From an uncultured Shimia sp. (lineage in GTDB: Bacteria > Pseudomonadota > Alphaproteobacteria > Rhodobacterales > Rhodobacteraceae): a stretch of DNA of 64,000 bases. The translations under genes and the position numbers were made by a program. Shown here piece by piece: positions 39,054 through 48,290 of this stretch. Every line of letters begins with the position of its first letter. The stretch's first letter is position 1. Location of the stretch: the NCBI RefSeq assembly GCF_913054185.1, contig NZ_CAJXIV010000009.1, positions 1-64,000 of the forward strand. Reading direction: 5' to 3'. The notes beneath the pieces were generated by a model, which saw only the letters and a program-made list of their open reading frames with translations, did not search any database and was not told the origin of the DNA.

Positions 39054-39893
39054 TCAGCGCGCGTTTGCCTGCTGGTGATCGCGCACAAACATGTCCACAA
39101 CACGCATAATTGCATCCGCCTCTGTTCCCTGATGGTCCTTTGCCGTGGATCCTGTGGAGTAAGACCAAACACCGGCGGCAACTTTGATCCGTAGATCCCG
39201 GGTCAACAGCACCTCCTGCGACAAACTGGCAAAAACCGAATATTCGTATTTGCATAAATCGCTTGGATCGGAGAATGAAAAATAGAGGTTCAAGGTGGGT
39301 TGGCCTGGCACAAGATGAAGCTGATCTTGAGGGACAATCCGAATGCCTGCAGCCGTGAGTTTGGCGTCAAAGGCTTTTTGCAGCTGGCGCCCAAATGTTC
39401 CATCAAATCCAGGCGGAGGCTTAAGGGTTGTCAGGTCTAGGTGCAGCTTCTTAACCCCCCGTAATACCTCTCCTTTTTCAGACCTTGGCAAAGCCTTCGG
39501 GTCAAAACCAAGGCTCAAATCAGCCTGACTTTTCAGGCAAACTTCCGGCGCTTCGGGATGGTCACGCGGCAGGCCTCCTGCTTGATTTCCGCCATCACGC
39601 ACACCAAACAATCGATAGATGAAGCCTGTGTTGCTGGTGTCCAAAGGGCGGCTGGAAAAGCTGCGCCGCTCCTGACACTGCGCGCCGCCTGGGCAATGTG
39701 TGCCAACAAAGGTAACCCGCTCCCACAAAATCCAAAACCTGTCCTGTGCAGAAGCTGCGGTAACAGAATCGGCCTGCGCCTGCTGGCTCATAAAAACGAT
39801 ACAGGCTCCGGTCAGTCCAGTTTGCCCCACCCATCGGAAAATTCGCCGCCAAGCCATTTCGGTCAGCCGCTGCAGGTGTCTGATTTGCCTCAT
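39054..39893 (-). CDS. Exported hypothetical protein in the polysaccharide operon
   Basis: Open frame with export-like N-terminus; tightly spaced between GT2 and nucleotidyltransferase genes. Confidence 0.65.
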   Translation of the reverse strand: MRQIRHLQRLTEMAWRRIFRWVGQTGLTGACIVFMSQQAQADSVTAASAQDRFWILWERVTFVGTHCPGGAQCQERRSFSSRPLDTSNTGFIYRLFGVRDGGNQAGGLPRDHPEAPEVCLKSQADLSLGFDPKALPRSEKGEVLRGVKKLHLDLTTLKPPPGFDGTFGRQLQKAFDAKLTAAGIRIVPQDQLHLVPGQPTLNLYFSFSDPSDLCKYEYSVFASLSQEVLLTRDLRIKVAAGVWSYSTGSTAKDHQGTEADAIMRVVDMFVRDHQQANAR

Positions 39894-41401
39894 CGCGCGC
39901 CTCCGCCAGCCTGCCGTACCACGGGTTGAGGCTGCATCAATGGCGCCCCATCCTGAAGAGGCTCAACCGCAATGCCGTCAAGCGGCGTGTGCGGTTGCGC
40001 ATGGCTGTCCATGTACCGATGATCAAGCGCCCAATCAGGTGCCACAATCATGTCATCAACCCAGGTGCCCGCATTTATGCGGGTTTGTGCACACACCACC
40101 GACCGGCGCACCAAGCTGCGCCGACAGGCCCGTGCCCCGGCGCCAAGCACAACTGGTCCCTCCAGCTTTGCGCCAGCTTCCACCACCGCATCGGCGCCGA
40201 TAAAGGCGGGCCCAACAATCACCGCGCGCGGCGAGACGTCCGCTCCATCTGCGGCCCAGACGTGCCGCCGTATCAGCTGCCCGTTTGGCATCAGGTCGGG
40301 GATAAGCCCGCGCAGCCCGCGAGACAGGCCGGAGAAATAGTCGTTTGGGTTGCCCAGATCGATCCAACTGAACGGAGCGTCATAGACCTGCAAGTGTCGC
40401 CCGGCAGCCAAAAGACTGGGCAGCAAATGTTGCGCGATGTCTTGCTCAGACTGCGCTGACACATGTTTCAGAACTCTTGGGGCAAATACATAAATGCCGC
40501 TGCTGGCCAGACAGGATGGGGCGTCTTTGGGCGCTGGTTTCTCGGCAAACCGACAAATACGTCCAGAGCGCTCTGCGTCAATGATGCCATACTTCTGCAC
40601 CTGGGCGGGCGGCACGTGCTGGGCGGCTATTGTCACATCCGCACCACTGGCGCGATGCTGCGCCAACAATGCCGCCACATCGATATTGGTCACCGCGTCG
40701 CCGCAAAACACCAGGAAATCCTCGTCAAACGCACGGGTGGTGCGCTGCAGATGGCGCAGGGTGCTGGCCGACCCAAGCGGAGCGGATTGCCATTGATCAC
40801 CGTGCCACTGGCCTTCGTTCAAAAATTGGAAACTGCGCAATGGCGAGCTGCGCACATGCGCGTGGAACTGAGGGGCTAGGTGTCCGGGATTAAGGATAAA
40901 GTCCCTGATCCCAAACGCCGACAGGTGTCGCAGCACATGGTCCAGCACCGGCCGCCCAAGAAAGTCGAGCAGCGGTTTGGGGGTGTCATGGCTAAGCGGC
41001 GCCATGCGCGCGCCTTGTCCTGCGACCAAAATCACAGCCTTAACGCCGGTCAATTGCCGGGCGCGAAACACCGGAGCCGCAAGCGCGTCTTTGCGGGTTT
41101 TAAACACCCTCAGCAATCTGGACAAAGTGCACTTTGAGATTTCCTTTTGAACGCGCTCGCCCGCCCCAAAAAAGCCAACCGCCATCTGATGTGGCGCTTC
41201 ACTTTGAAACTCGACCAAAGCCGCAAGACCAGACCGTGCAATCCGGCGCACCGCGCTAAGATCCACCAAAATGGCCGAGCGCCCACGGGCGGCACATTGG
41301 GCTTCTGCAGCCTTCAGTGTGGCATAGTCGGCCGAGGTCAGCCGTGCCGCAGCGATCTTCAGGATCGAAATCATGCCGACATCTTCAGAATTGGTAAGCA
41401 T
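39890..41401 (-). CDS. STAS domain fused to sugar-phosphate nucleotidyltransferase with hexapeptide-like C-terminus
   Basis: STAS-like ILVDLSAVRRIARSGLAALVEF...LSRLLRVFKTRKDALAA, then AVILVAGQGARMAPLSHDTPKPLLDFLGRPVLDHVL (NTP_transferase). Confidence 0.85.
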   Translation of the reverse strand: MLTNSEDVGMISILKIAAARLTSADYATLKAAEAQCAARGRSAILVDLSAVRRIARSGLAALVEFQSEAPHQMAVGFFGAGERVQKEISKCTLSRLLRVFKTRKDALAAPVFRARQLTGVKAVILVAGQGARMAPLSHDTPKPLLDFLGRPVLDHVLRHLSAFGIRDFILNPGHLAPQFHAHVRSSPLRSFQFLNEGQWHGDQWQSAPLGSASTLRHLQRTTRAFDEDFLVFCGDAVTNIDVAALLAQHRASGADVTIAAQHVPPAQVQKYGIIDAERSGRICRFAEKPAPKDAPSCLASSGIYVFAPRVLKHVSAQSEQDIAQHLLPSLLAAGRHLQVYDAPFSWIDLGNPNDYFSGLSRGLRGLIPDLMPNGQLIRRHVWAADGADVSPRAVIVGPAFIGADAVVEAGAKLEGPVVLGAGARACRRSLVRRSVVCAQTRINAGTWVDDMIVAPDWALDHRYMDSHAQPHTPLDGIAVEPLQDGAPLMQPQPVVRQAGGGAR

Positions 41402-41428
41402 AGGGGTCTCCTTGATCTTAGGGCACGT

Positions 41429-42580
41429 TCAGGCTTTGCCTGGGCGACGCAGCAAAGGGAACTCAGGCAGAGAGCCCAATCCCACTGTCCACGCGGTCAA
41501 CTTGTGGTGGCTCAGCGTCCAGACGAAACAACCAGTTGCGGGAAGCGTCCAGGCAAGTTCCAACACAACCGACTGACTTGGCGTGACATCCCGTCCTGCC
41601 AAAGCCATTTCTGCAAGATCCAGAAAAACCGGATGGCACAGATAGAGCCCAAACGCATATTTTGAAAGCCGCGACAGCCCGGCCGGCCAGGCCTTATGGG
41701 CCAGGGTCAGGCACAAAATCAAAAGCGCAACTGGCATCAGATAGTCCGCCCAAAAGGCTAAAGGATTGTCATACACCCAGCGGCCAGTTGCGATCACTTT
41801 GACCGTGCCAATCAGTTTGAGGACAAGCAACACACTCGCAGTCAGGGCAATTGGCCCAACCCAGGTTTGCCGCTCTACTGCCGTGGTTTGGCGCCACAGC
41901 CCCAAAACCGCACCTGCCGCCATGCCGTAGCCAAGGTAACTCAGCACCTTGAGGGCGCGCACCGCATAGCCAAGAATTTCCGTGTCCCACAGGGCGGCAT
42001 ACAGCAGAGGGTCTACCAGTTGCTTCAGCAGCAAGGCTGGCACCACAAACAAGCCCATCATTGGCCTGCGTTCTGCCACCTCAAACAGTGGAAAAAACAG
42101 CAAGAGCGCAAACAGCGTTGGTATAAAATGCATGTGATACTTCACATCCCCCAACAGCAGATACCCGGCCCAGGTGACTGGCTGTTGAAGCGCGGCAAAA
42201 ACCTCAGCCTCATACCCCAATGACCTGGCCTTCAGCAGGTTGTAAAACGCATAAGCCGCGGTCCAGAACACAAAAGGGATCAACAGCCGACGTGCCTGCT
42301 CAGCCATCACTGTTCCATAACTGCGGGGGCGCCGGGAAAGCGTCATCAACAGCAACATTATCGAGATCATCAAAAACAGTTCCGTCCGCGCCGTATACAG
42401 CAGCGCGCGCAGCACCATAGGCGCTAAGCGCGCCGCAGGATCCGCCTCCGGGAACGGCTGCCCTTGAGCATCCGCTGTCACATGCAGCCCAACCATCGAC
42501 ACGCCTGCAAATAGGCGCAAGGCGTCGATCCAGGTGTGCCGCCCCGTATCAGGACCATCTGCAACCATGCAGTTCACCAT
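41429..42580 (-). CDS. Acyltransferase-3 family membrane protein
   Basis: TWIDALRLFAGVSMVGLHVTAD, multiple TM helices, FGLYLCHPVFLDL near the C-terminus. Confidence 0.88.
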   Translation of the reverse strand: MVNCMVADGPDTGRHTWIDALRLFAGVSMVGLHVTADAQGQPFPEADPAARLAPMVLRALLYTARTELFLMISIMLLLMTLSRRPRSYGTVMAEQARRLLIPFVFWTAAYAFYNLLKARSLGYEAEVFAALQQPVTWAGYLLLGDVKYHMHFIPTLFALLLFFPLFEVAERRPMMGLFVVPALLLKQLVDPLLYAALWDTEILGYAVRALKVLSYLGYGMAAGAVLGLWRQTTAVERQTWVGPIALTASVLLVLKLIGTVKVIATGRWVYDNPLAFWADYLMPVALLILCLTLAHKAWPAGLSRLSKYAFGLYLCHPVFLDLAEMALAGRDVTPSQSVVLELAWTLPATGCFVWTLSHHKLTAWTVGLGSLPEFPLLRRPGKA

Positions 42581-42632
42581 TTACCAAACAAACAACACAT
42601 TCAGTGTCACTGCCAAACCTGAACAAAAAGTG

Positions 42633-42650
42633 AACAAATGCGCATTTGTT
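42633..42650. promoter_or_regulatory. 18-bp perfect palindrome in divergent promoter region
   Basis: AACAAATGCGCATTTGTT, self-complementary, between the divergent acyltransferase and OmpA genes. Confidence 0.55.
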
Positions 42651-42723
42651 TTTATTTTGTTCTAGTTTCATTAACCGCTTCGCAACAGTTTGTTCTTACC
42701 CTGTCGGGGCGAGGAGTGTTGTT

Positions 42724-43257
42724 ATGTGTGTCTTTCGGTTCCCCCATCTGCTGATACTGGTTTTGCTCGGCGTTTTTGATCCAAGCGCTGCAACTGCGTT
42801 GAATGAAACGGAACTTTGTGCCCGTGCCGTGGAACAATACGGCGTGGAACCCACGCAATGTGGTTTGCCCAGCGCCGGATCGCCGTCGTCTTCTCCAACG
42901 GCCCTGTCCAATGAAGTGCTGGAAAGCCACATTTTTTTTCCACAAGGCGGCACCAGTTTGAATGACGATGCACAGGTACAGCTTGCGGTGTTGCTGTCCG
43001 TGCTGAACACGTCTGTGATGCAATCCGCCTGCCTGCGCCTGATTGGCCACTCTGACAGCAGCGGTGGTGAGGACGCAAACAAAGCACTGGCGCTCAAACG
43101 GGCCGAAACGGTGGCCGCCGCCTTGCGCGACGGGCTGAAAGACCCTTCGCGCATCCGCACCGTTGGCTCCGCAGGCGAAGCACGGCCTTTGTCCGGTTTG
43201 GAAAGCACGTCCGTACATAACCGCCGCGTGGAAATTCAGGCCAAGACCTGCCCTTAA
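42724..43257 (+). CDS. OmpA-family peptidoglycan-binding protein
   Basis: Signal peptide; ESHIFFPQGGTSLNDDAQVQLAVLLSVL...LIGHSDSSGGEDANKALALKRAETVAAAL...VHNRRVEIQ. Confidence 0.85.
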   Translation: MCVFRFPHLLILVLLGVFDPSAATALNETELCARAVEQYGVEPTQCGLPSAGSPSSSPTALSNEVLESHIFFPQGGTSLNDDAQVQLAVLLSVLNTSVMQSACLRLIGHSDSSGGEDANKALALKRAETVAAALRDGLKDPSRIRTVGSAGEARPLSGLESTSVHNRRVEIQAKTCP

Positions 43258-43408
43258 CGCGGCAAACGGCTTATAACGGCAAATCCGCCGTATTCATTAA
43301 CCACGACGCGCATTAACCAACGCGCGCGTTTTTTCTTGCCCTCCAGCCCTGCCTGATGATTTCAAAGGTGTGGAAATAGTCCATTAACCTTAATCGGGTG
43401 GGGGCCTG

Positions 43409-44197
43409 ATGCGTGGGATACTCGAAAGCTGGCGCAGATTGCGTCTTGGCTTGGCTGTGGCTTTAGCGGCGGCCAACCCAGCGCTGGCTGATCCAATCAA
43501 CGGATTTAGCGAACAGTTTGCGCAGCCACCTGAGGCCGGTTGGCATGTTGCACATTACACCTTCATCCACCCGGCATTTGACACCGACTGGAGCCGCAAA
43601 AATCTGCGATTTGATCAAGGGCTGCATCTGTCTGTGACGCCGCAGACCTCCGCAGAAAACCGCTTTCTGGGGGCTTCAATCCGGCGTGAAACGCCAAGTC
43701 ACTATGGCCGCTACGAGGCAGTTCTGCACCCGGCGCGCGGGGACGGCATAGTTACCGGTTTTTTCACCTATACCGGCCCGCACTATGGCACCCGGCATGA
43801 TGAAATCGACATAGAGTTTCTCGGACAAGATACCACCCAGGTTCAGGTTGCCTGGTTTGTGGACGGCCACCTCAGGAGCCGTAAAATCCCCCTAGGGTTT
43901 GACGCCGCTGATCACCCACGCCGTTACGCCTTTGAATGGCATCCGGATCGCTTGCGGTGGTTTGTCGAAGACACCATGATTTTCGAAGTGACCGAGGCAG
44001 AGTCCCCACTGCCAAAGGAACCAGGTTATTTGTTTGCCAATCTATGGGCAGTGGACAAAAGCGTCGCCTCTTGGGCTGGCGTGGCCGCAGATGGAACCTC
44101 CGCACAGGCTTATGTCGGCCACATGCAGTTCGCCCCACTTGTCACGCTTACTTCAAGCTTGCAAACAACACACACCGCCGCACAGTCCACACCGTGA
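43409..44197 (+). CDS. Secreted GH16 glycoside hydrolase (lichenase / beta-1,3-1,4-glucanase type)
   Basis: HDEIDIEFLGQDTTQVQVAWFVDG catalytic ExDxE motif and surrounding residues resemble Bacillus lichenase. Confidence 0.9.
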   Translation: MRGILESWRRLRLGLAVALAAANPALADPINGFSEQFAQPPEAGWHVAHYTFIHPAFDTDWSRKNLRFDQGLHLSVTPQTSAENRFLGASIRRETPSHYGRYEAVLHPARGDGIVTGFFTYTGPHYGTRHDEIDIEFLGQDTTQVQVAWFVDGHLRSRKIPLGFDAADHPRRYAFEWHPDRLRWFVEDTMIFEVTEAESPLPKEPGYLFANLWAVDKSVASWAGVAADGTSAQAYVGHMQFAPLVTLTSSLQTTHTAAQSTP

Positions 44198-44212
44198 CCC
44201 AGCCATTGCGGT

Positions 44213-44338
44213 TTAATAATCCGTGAAAAACCCAAAGGGTGCCACAGTCGCAAATCCTCTTTCGGCGGAGCCCGTCGCAGCCATTGTCGACACCGCCATA
44301 ACCGTCAGAACCACAAACATCATCGCGCGTTTTTGCAT
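44213..44338 (-). CDS. Small exported peptide (41 aa)
   Basis: ATG with upstream AGAGAGG; MQKRAMMFVVLTVMAVSTMAATGSAERGFATVAPFGFFTDY*; below the ORF-track size cut-off. Confidence 0.45.
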   Translation of the reverse strand: MQKRAMMFVVLTVMAVSTMAATGSAERGFATVAPFGFFTDY

Positions 44339-44441
44339 AAGAAATCCTCTCTCTGGCACCACTCGCCACGCATTCATGCTGGTGGGATTCGGTAAAACGG
44401 AGGTGAATTCGGCAAGAGTTTAGGCGGACCGCACCACACAA

Positions 44442-44476
44442 AAAGGCCGGCACACATTCTCTGCGCACCGGCCTTT
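44442..44476. terminator. Intrinsic terminator near the MCP gene 3' end
   Basis: AAAGGCCGG...CCGGCCTTT hairpin. Confidence 0.75.
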
Positions 44477-44496
44477 CAAACTTGTATGCCCATTGG

Positions 44497-46227
44497 TTAG
44501 GCGGTCTGGCGGAAGTCCTCGTCATAAGCATCCGAGCTTGCCCCACCCACCGAAGACGGACGGAAGCTGCCAACCAGCTCCGCCAACTCACTGGCGGCTT
44601 CCTGCAGCGCTCGCCCCTGCGCACTGGAGCGATCCACCAAGCTGGCGTTCTGTTGCGTCACCCGGTCCAGATCCATCACGCCAGAATTGATCTCGGTGAT
44701 CGCGGTCGCCTGATCGCGCGAGCTGTTCGCAATCTGCACCGCCAGCCGGCTCACCTCCTGAATTTTGGTGATGATGCCTTCAATGGCTTTGCCCGCCTGG
44801 TCCACCAGATCGACGCCAACGTCCACTTGATCAGACGAGGTATCAATCAATTCTTTGATCTCATGCGCACTGGTTGCAGAGCGCAGCGCCAGCGAGCGCA
44901 CCTCTGAAGCGACCACAGCAAACCCACGTCCGCTGTCCCCAGCCCGCGCGGCCTCAACCCCGGCATTCAGTGCCAACAAGTTGGTCTGGAACGAGATATC
45001 TTCAATCACCCGGTTGATTTCGCTGATCTTTCCGGCGCTGTCTTTGATGTCCTGCATGGCGTCCACCGCGGATTTCACAATCTCGCCACCCCGCATCGCT
45101 TCTGATTTGGTGGCATCCACCGTGTTCTCAACAGATTTGGTCTGATCAGACGCCGATTGCACGCCATCAGTGATCGAGCCAATCGCCGCTGCGGTCTCTT
45201 CCAGCGTTGCGGCCTGTGCTTCCGTACGTTTGGCCAGGTTCTGCGTGCCTTCTGCCATTTCGCCAGTCTCGTCTTCGATCTGCGAAATGGTGCCCAACAC
45301 ACGGCCAATCACATCGTCCAACGCTTCCGCGGTCTTGTTGAAATCCGCCCGCAACATTTCATAGTCGCTGCTGAACGCGGTGGTGATGCGATGGCTCAAC
45401 TGCCCCTGTGCCAGATGGTTCAACCCATCTGCCAGTTCACTAACCACTTCGGATTGCTCCCGCGCCGAGGCGTGAGCTTGCTCTTCCATGGTTTTGTTGG
45501 CTTTGATGGTTTCCACAAATTCGCGCACGGCCCGCGCCAGCCGGCCCAGTTCATCTTTGCGATCGGTCGATAGCACCTCACTTGCCGTATCCCCATCACG
45601 CAACGCGGTGATCCGCGCGACAATCCGCGCCAACGGTCGGGTCACACCGGCCGCTGAGAAATACACAATCGCCGACATCACCAAGCAAATCACAGCCACA
45701 GCAATCAACGATTGCATGTAAAGCTTGTTCACCACCGCAGCGATCACGCCGTCATAAAATCCCATCACCATTTCGGCCACAACGGTGCCATCAGTGTGCA
45801 GGATCGGGAATTTCACATAAGCCACATGGTTGGATTCAAACCGCGCTTCGGCTTCGTCCATGGCCAAAATCTCGGCCACGCCCTCTTCCCAACCGGTTTG
45901 ATCCGCACCGTCTACGGCCACTTTCGCAAACAGCTCATCGTCGACAAACACCTTGGCAAACAAGGCATTTTCCATCTGGGTCACACCGGCAATGGCACCG
46001 GCGGCCCCATCGGTGTTAAAATCCCAAACCGCTGCCGCTACGGGTGGCGCCACAAAAGTCTGCGACAGCGCCAGTTCGCTTTCAAACGCTTTGATCAGCG
46101 TGTTGCTCTGCTTGCTCACCCAAAACACAGTGGTCGCAATGAAGGACACCAAAATACAGGCCACGATCGGCAGCAACAGCCGCCCCATGATCGACAGCCC
46201 AAAGGACCGCTTCTTTTCACCAGTCAT
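44497..46227 (-). CDS. Methyl-accepting chemotaxis protein
   Basis: Two TMs, HAMP, and ISFQTNLLALNAGVEAARAGDSGRGFAVVASEVRSLA hairpin tip. Confidence 0.95.
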   Translation of the reverse strand: MTGEKKRSFGLSIMGRLLLPIVACILVSFIATTVFWVSKQSNTLIKAFESELALSQTFVAPPVAAAVWDFNTDGAAGAIAGVTQMENALFAKVFVDDELFAKVAVDGADQTGWEEGVAEILAMDEAEARFESNHVAYVKFPILHTDGTVVAEMVMGFYDGVIAAVVNKLYMQSLIAVAVICLVMSAIVYFSAAGVTRPLARIVARITALRDGDTASEVLSTDRKDELGRLARAVREFVETIKANKTMEEQAHASAREQSEVVSELADGLNHLAQGQLSHRITTAFSSDYEMLRADFNKTAEALDDVIGRVLGTISQIEDETGEMAEGTQNLAKRTEAQAATLEETAAAIGSITDGVQSASDQTKSVENTVDATKSEAMRGGEIVKSAVDAMQDIKDSAGKISEINRVIEDISFQTNLLALNAGVEAARAGDSGRGFAVVASEVRSLALRSATSAHEIKELIDTSSDQVDVGVDLVDQAGKAIEGIITKIQEVSRLAVQIANSSRDQATAITEINSGVMDLDRVTQQNASLVDRSSAQGRALQEAASELAELVGSFRPSSVGGASSDAYDEDFRQTA

Positions 46228-46544
46228 TATTCGCTCCGGCCAGACCACCCCAACATCCTGCGGCGGGGCCTGATTAGGCGCCATTTTCTCGGCGCAGTTT
46301 CAATCTGTTACGCGATCACGGCGTGTCAATTTGACAGGCCCAAATCCTCACCTCCCACTTGGCCCAATTGGCCAAATGAAAACCCGTAAACACTGTGTGC
46401 TTCTGTGTGTCTTGTTGGGGAAACCGCAGTTCCGCTTGTCCAAAAGACGCACAGACGCCTTTAGTTCCTCGGTCAAACTAGAACTGCTGAGTTAATAGAG
46501 GCTTACAGGCTGCGGCCGGATTTCACTTATAAAAATGAAACACT

Positions 46545-47150
46545 TTAACCCTTTGGCCAAGCGCCGTTTTTTCTCAGTTCTGTGGAGCTGATGGCCTGCA
46601 TTGGCACATTGGCAAAGGCCCAGGCAGGCGCAATTGCGCGACTCAACTGGCGACTATTGCGCGGGTGCAATCGGGCTTTGCGAAACACCTGCGCTGCCTT
46701 GGCTGTGCGCGCCTCAATCCGGTCACCGGGGCGCGCCAACACGCCCACCGGCACCCGCGCCATAATGTCCTGCCAGTCTCGCCATCGGTGAAACTGCGCC
46801 AGATTATCGGCGCCCATCAGCCAGACAAACCGCGCCTGCGGGCATTTGTCCTGCAACACCGCAATGGTTTCTGCGGTATACCGCGTGCCCACGTGGCTCT
46901 CAAAATCAGAGATATGCACCCGCGGATGATCCATAATGTCACGCGCCGCTGTCATGCGTTGTTCCAGCTTCGCTGGTCCACGATCCTTAAGCGGATTGCC
47001 CGGGCTGACCAGCCACCAGACCTGATCGAGCCCAAACCGCTTAAGCGCCTCTTTGGTGATATGCACATGACCTGTGTGTGGCGGATCAAACGATCCCCCA
47101 AGCAGCCCAATTTTCTGGCCGCGCGCAACATATGGCAATCCGTAAGGCAC
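46545..47150 (-). CDS. nadD: Nicotinate-nucleotide adenylyltransferase
   Basis: [43 protein letters not shown]. Confidence 0.95.
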   Translation of the reverse strand: MPYGLPYVARGQKIGLLGGSFDPPHTGHVHITKEALKRFGLDQVWWLVSPGNPLKDRGPAKLEQRMTAARDIMDHPRVHISDFESHVGTRYTAETIAVLQDKCPQARFVWLMGADNLAQFHRWRDWQDIMARVPVGVLARPGDRIEARTAKAAQVFRKARLHPRNSRQLSRAIAPAWAFANVPMQAISSTELRKNGAWPKG

Positions 47151-47211
47151 GCTGGCTAAAGAGCTTTGAGCAGCCAGGAAGTCAACATCAAAGCGCCACC
47201 CCCAACAAAAA

Positions 47212-47234
47212 GGGCGGCCCGATCTTGGCCGCCC
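47212..47234 (-). terminator. Intrinsic terminator downstream of the YcnI-like gene
   Basis: GGGCGGCC-CGATCTT-GGCCGCCC, followed on the minus strand by TTTTTGTTG. Confidence 0.75.
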
Positions 47235-47257
47235 ATCTTCAATTTCAATTTGTGGGT

Positions 47258-47794
47258 TTAGTGCGAGTGCGCGTTGGGTGCGGTCAGCATCAACCCAGGG
47301 GCTGGCTTTTTGAGCTCATGCGGATCCTGACCTTTGGCCGGGATTTCCACCCATGGGTTTTCGCCCTCGAAACAGGACTGCACCGTTGGGAAGAACAGCA
47401 TTTCGCCAGCTGGAAGTGACTTATCAAGCTTCGCCATAAAGACAAATTCGTCAAAGTGAGGAGCCGCCAATTCACCGGTCCAAACCACTTCTTTGACGCC
47501 TTCTGTCATGGTCCGCCCATGCAGATCATAGCTGTTTTCATACGCGCCGTTCACGGTTTCCAGCGTCCAGCCGGGCTTGGGCATTGGCTTCACCGACAGC
47601 ACACCTTCGGGGATCTGAACCCGCATGGATTTGGTGGCCGAGCCATCGCACCCATGCCCAACGCGGACAACAGCTTTATAGTAGCTGCCGACCTCTGCTT
47701 CTTTAACTTCCAGTGTGGCATGTGCATTGGCCACGGTTCCGGCTGCCGCTGCGAACACGCAGGCGGATACAAAGTGCGAGATTTTCATGTTCAT
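47258..47794 (-). CDS. YcnI/DUF1775 family exported protein
   Basis: Signal peptide then [52 protein letters not shown]. Confidence 0.92.
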   Translation of the reverse strand: MNMKISHFVSACVFAAAAGTVANAHATLEVKEAEVGSYYKAVVRVGHGCDGSATKSMRVQIPEGVLSVKPMPKPGWTLETVNGAYENSYDLHGRTMTEGVKEVVWTGELAAPHFDEFVFMAKLDKSLPAGEMLFFPTVQSCFEGENPWVEIPAKGQDPHELKKPAPGLMLTAPNAHSH

Positions 47795-47837
47795 TTTCCT
47801 GATATCTTTGACGTGAGGGCGCACCCTCGGTGAGAGG

Positions 47838-48245
47838 TCAGGAAAACGAGGGCGGTGCTCTTGCAAGATAGACCGCGTTGGACACCCGCCCGGACCATGC
47901 CTGAGACAGCCACTGAAACTTCTCTTTATGGAAAAACGCAGCGCGCGACAGGTGATGCGATTGTGCAAACAGAGCGGTCGACGCAACAACACAGCTTGGG
48001 CATTCTTGCCCGGCGTCGCTGCCCATATCGCCGCAGATGTCGCCCGCACCAAATAGCCCAGCGACTTCAGCCAAGGGCTCTGCAATTACTCGGGTGACAT
48101 GTGCGGTTGAAAACGTCGCAAAACTCAGCGCCGCAAACAGCAACACAATGAGGTTTATCGGGACTCTACATTTCAACGCAAACGGTCTTTCAGAAAATCG
48201 AGGGCAACTTTTGGCTATATCGCCCTCCGACGACCGCTGCGACAT
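47838..48245 (-). CDS. Hypothetical protein, DUF2946-like
   Basis: Hydrophobic N-terminal segment and GQECPSCVVAS motif; beside the YcnI-like gene. Confidence 0.5.
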   Translation of the reverse strand: MSQRSSEGDIAKSCPRFSERPFALKCRVPINLIVLLFAALSFATFSTAHVTRVIAEPLAEVAGLFGAGDICGDMGSDAGQECPSCVVASTALFAQSHHLSRAAFFHKEKFQWLSQAWSGRVSNAVYLARAPPSFS

Positions 48246-48290
48246 GACCTATCTCAAGTCATGGGAAGAAAACAGCTTTATTGCGCCCTG

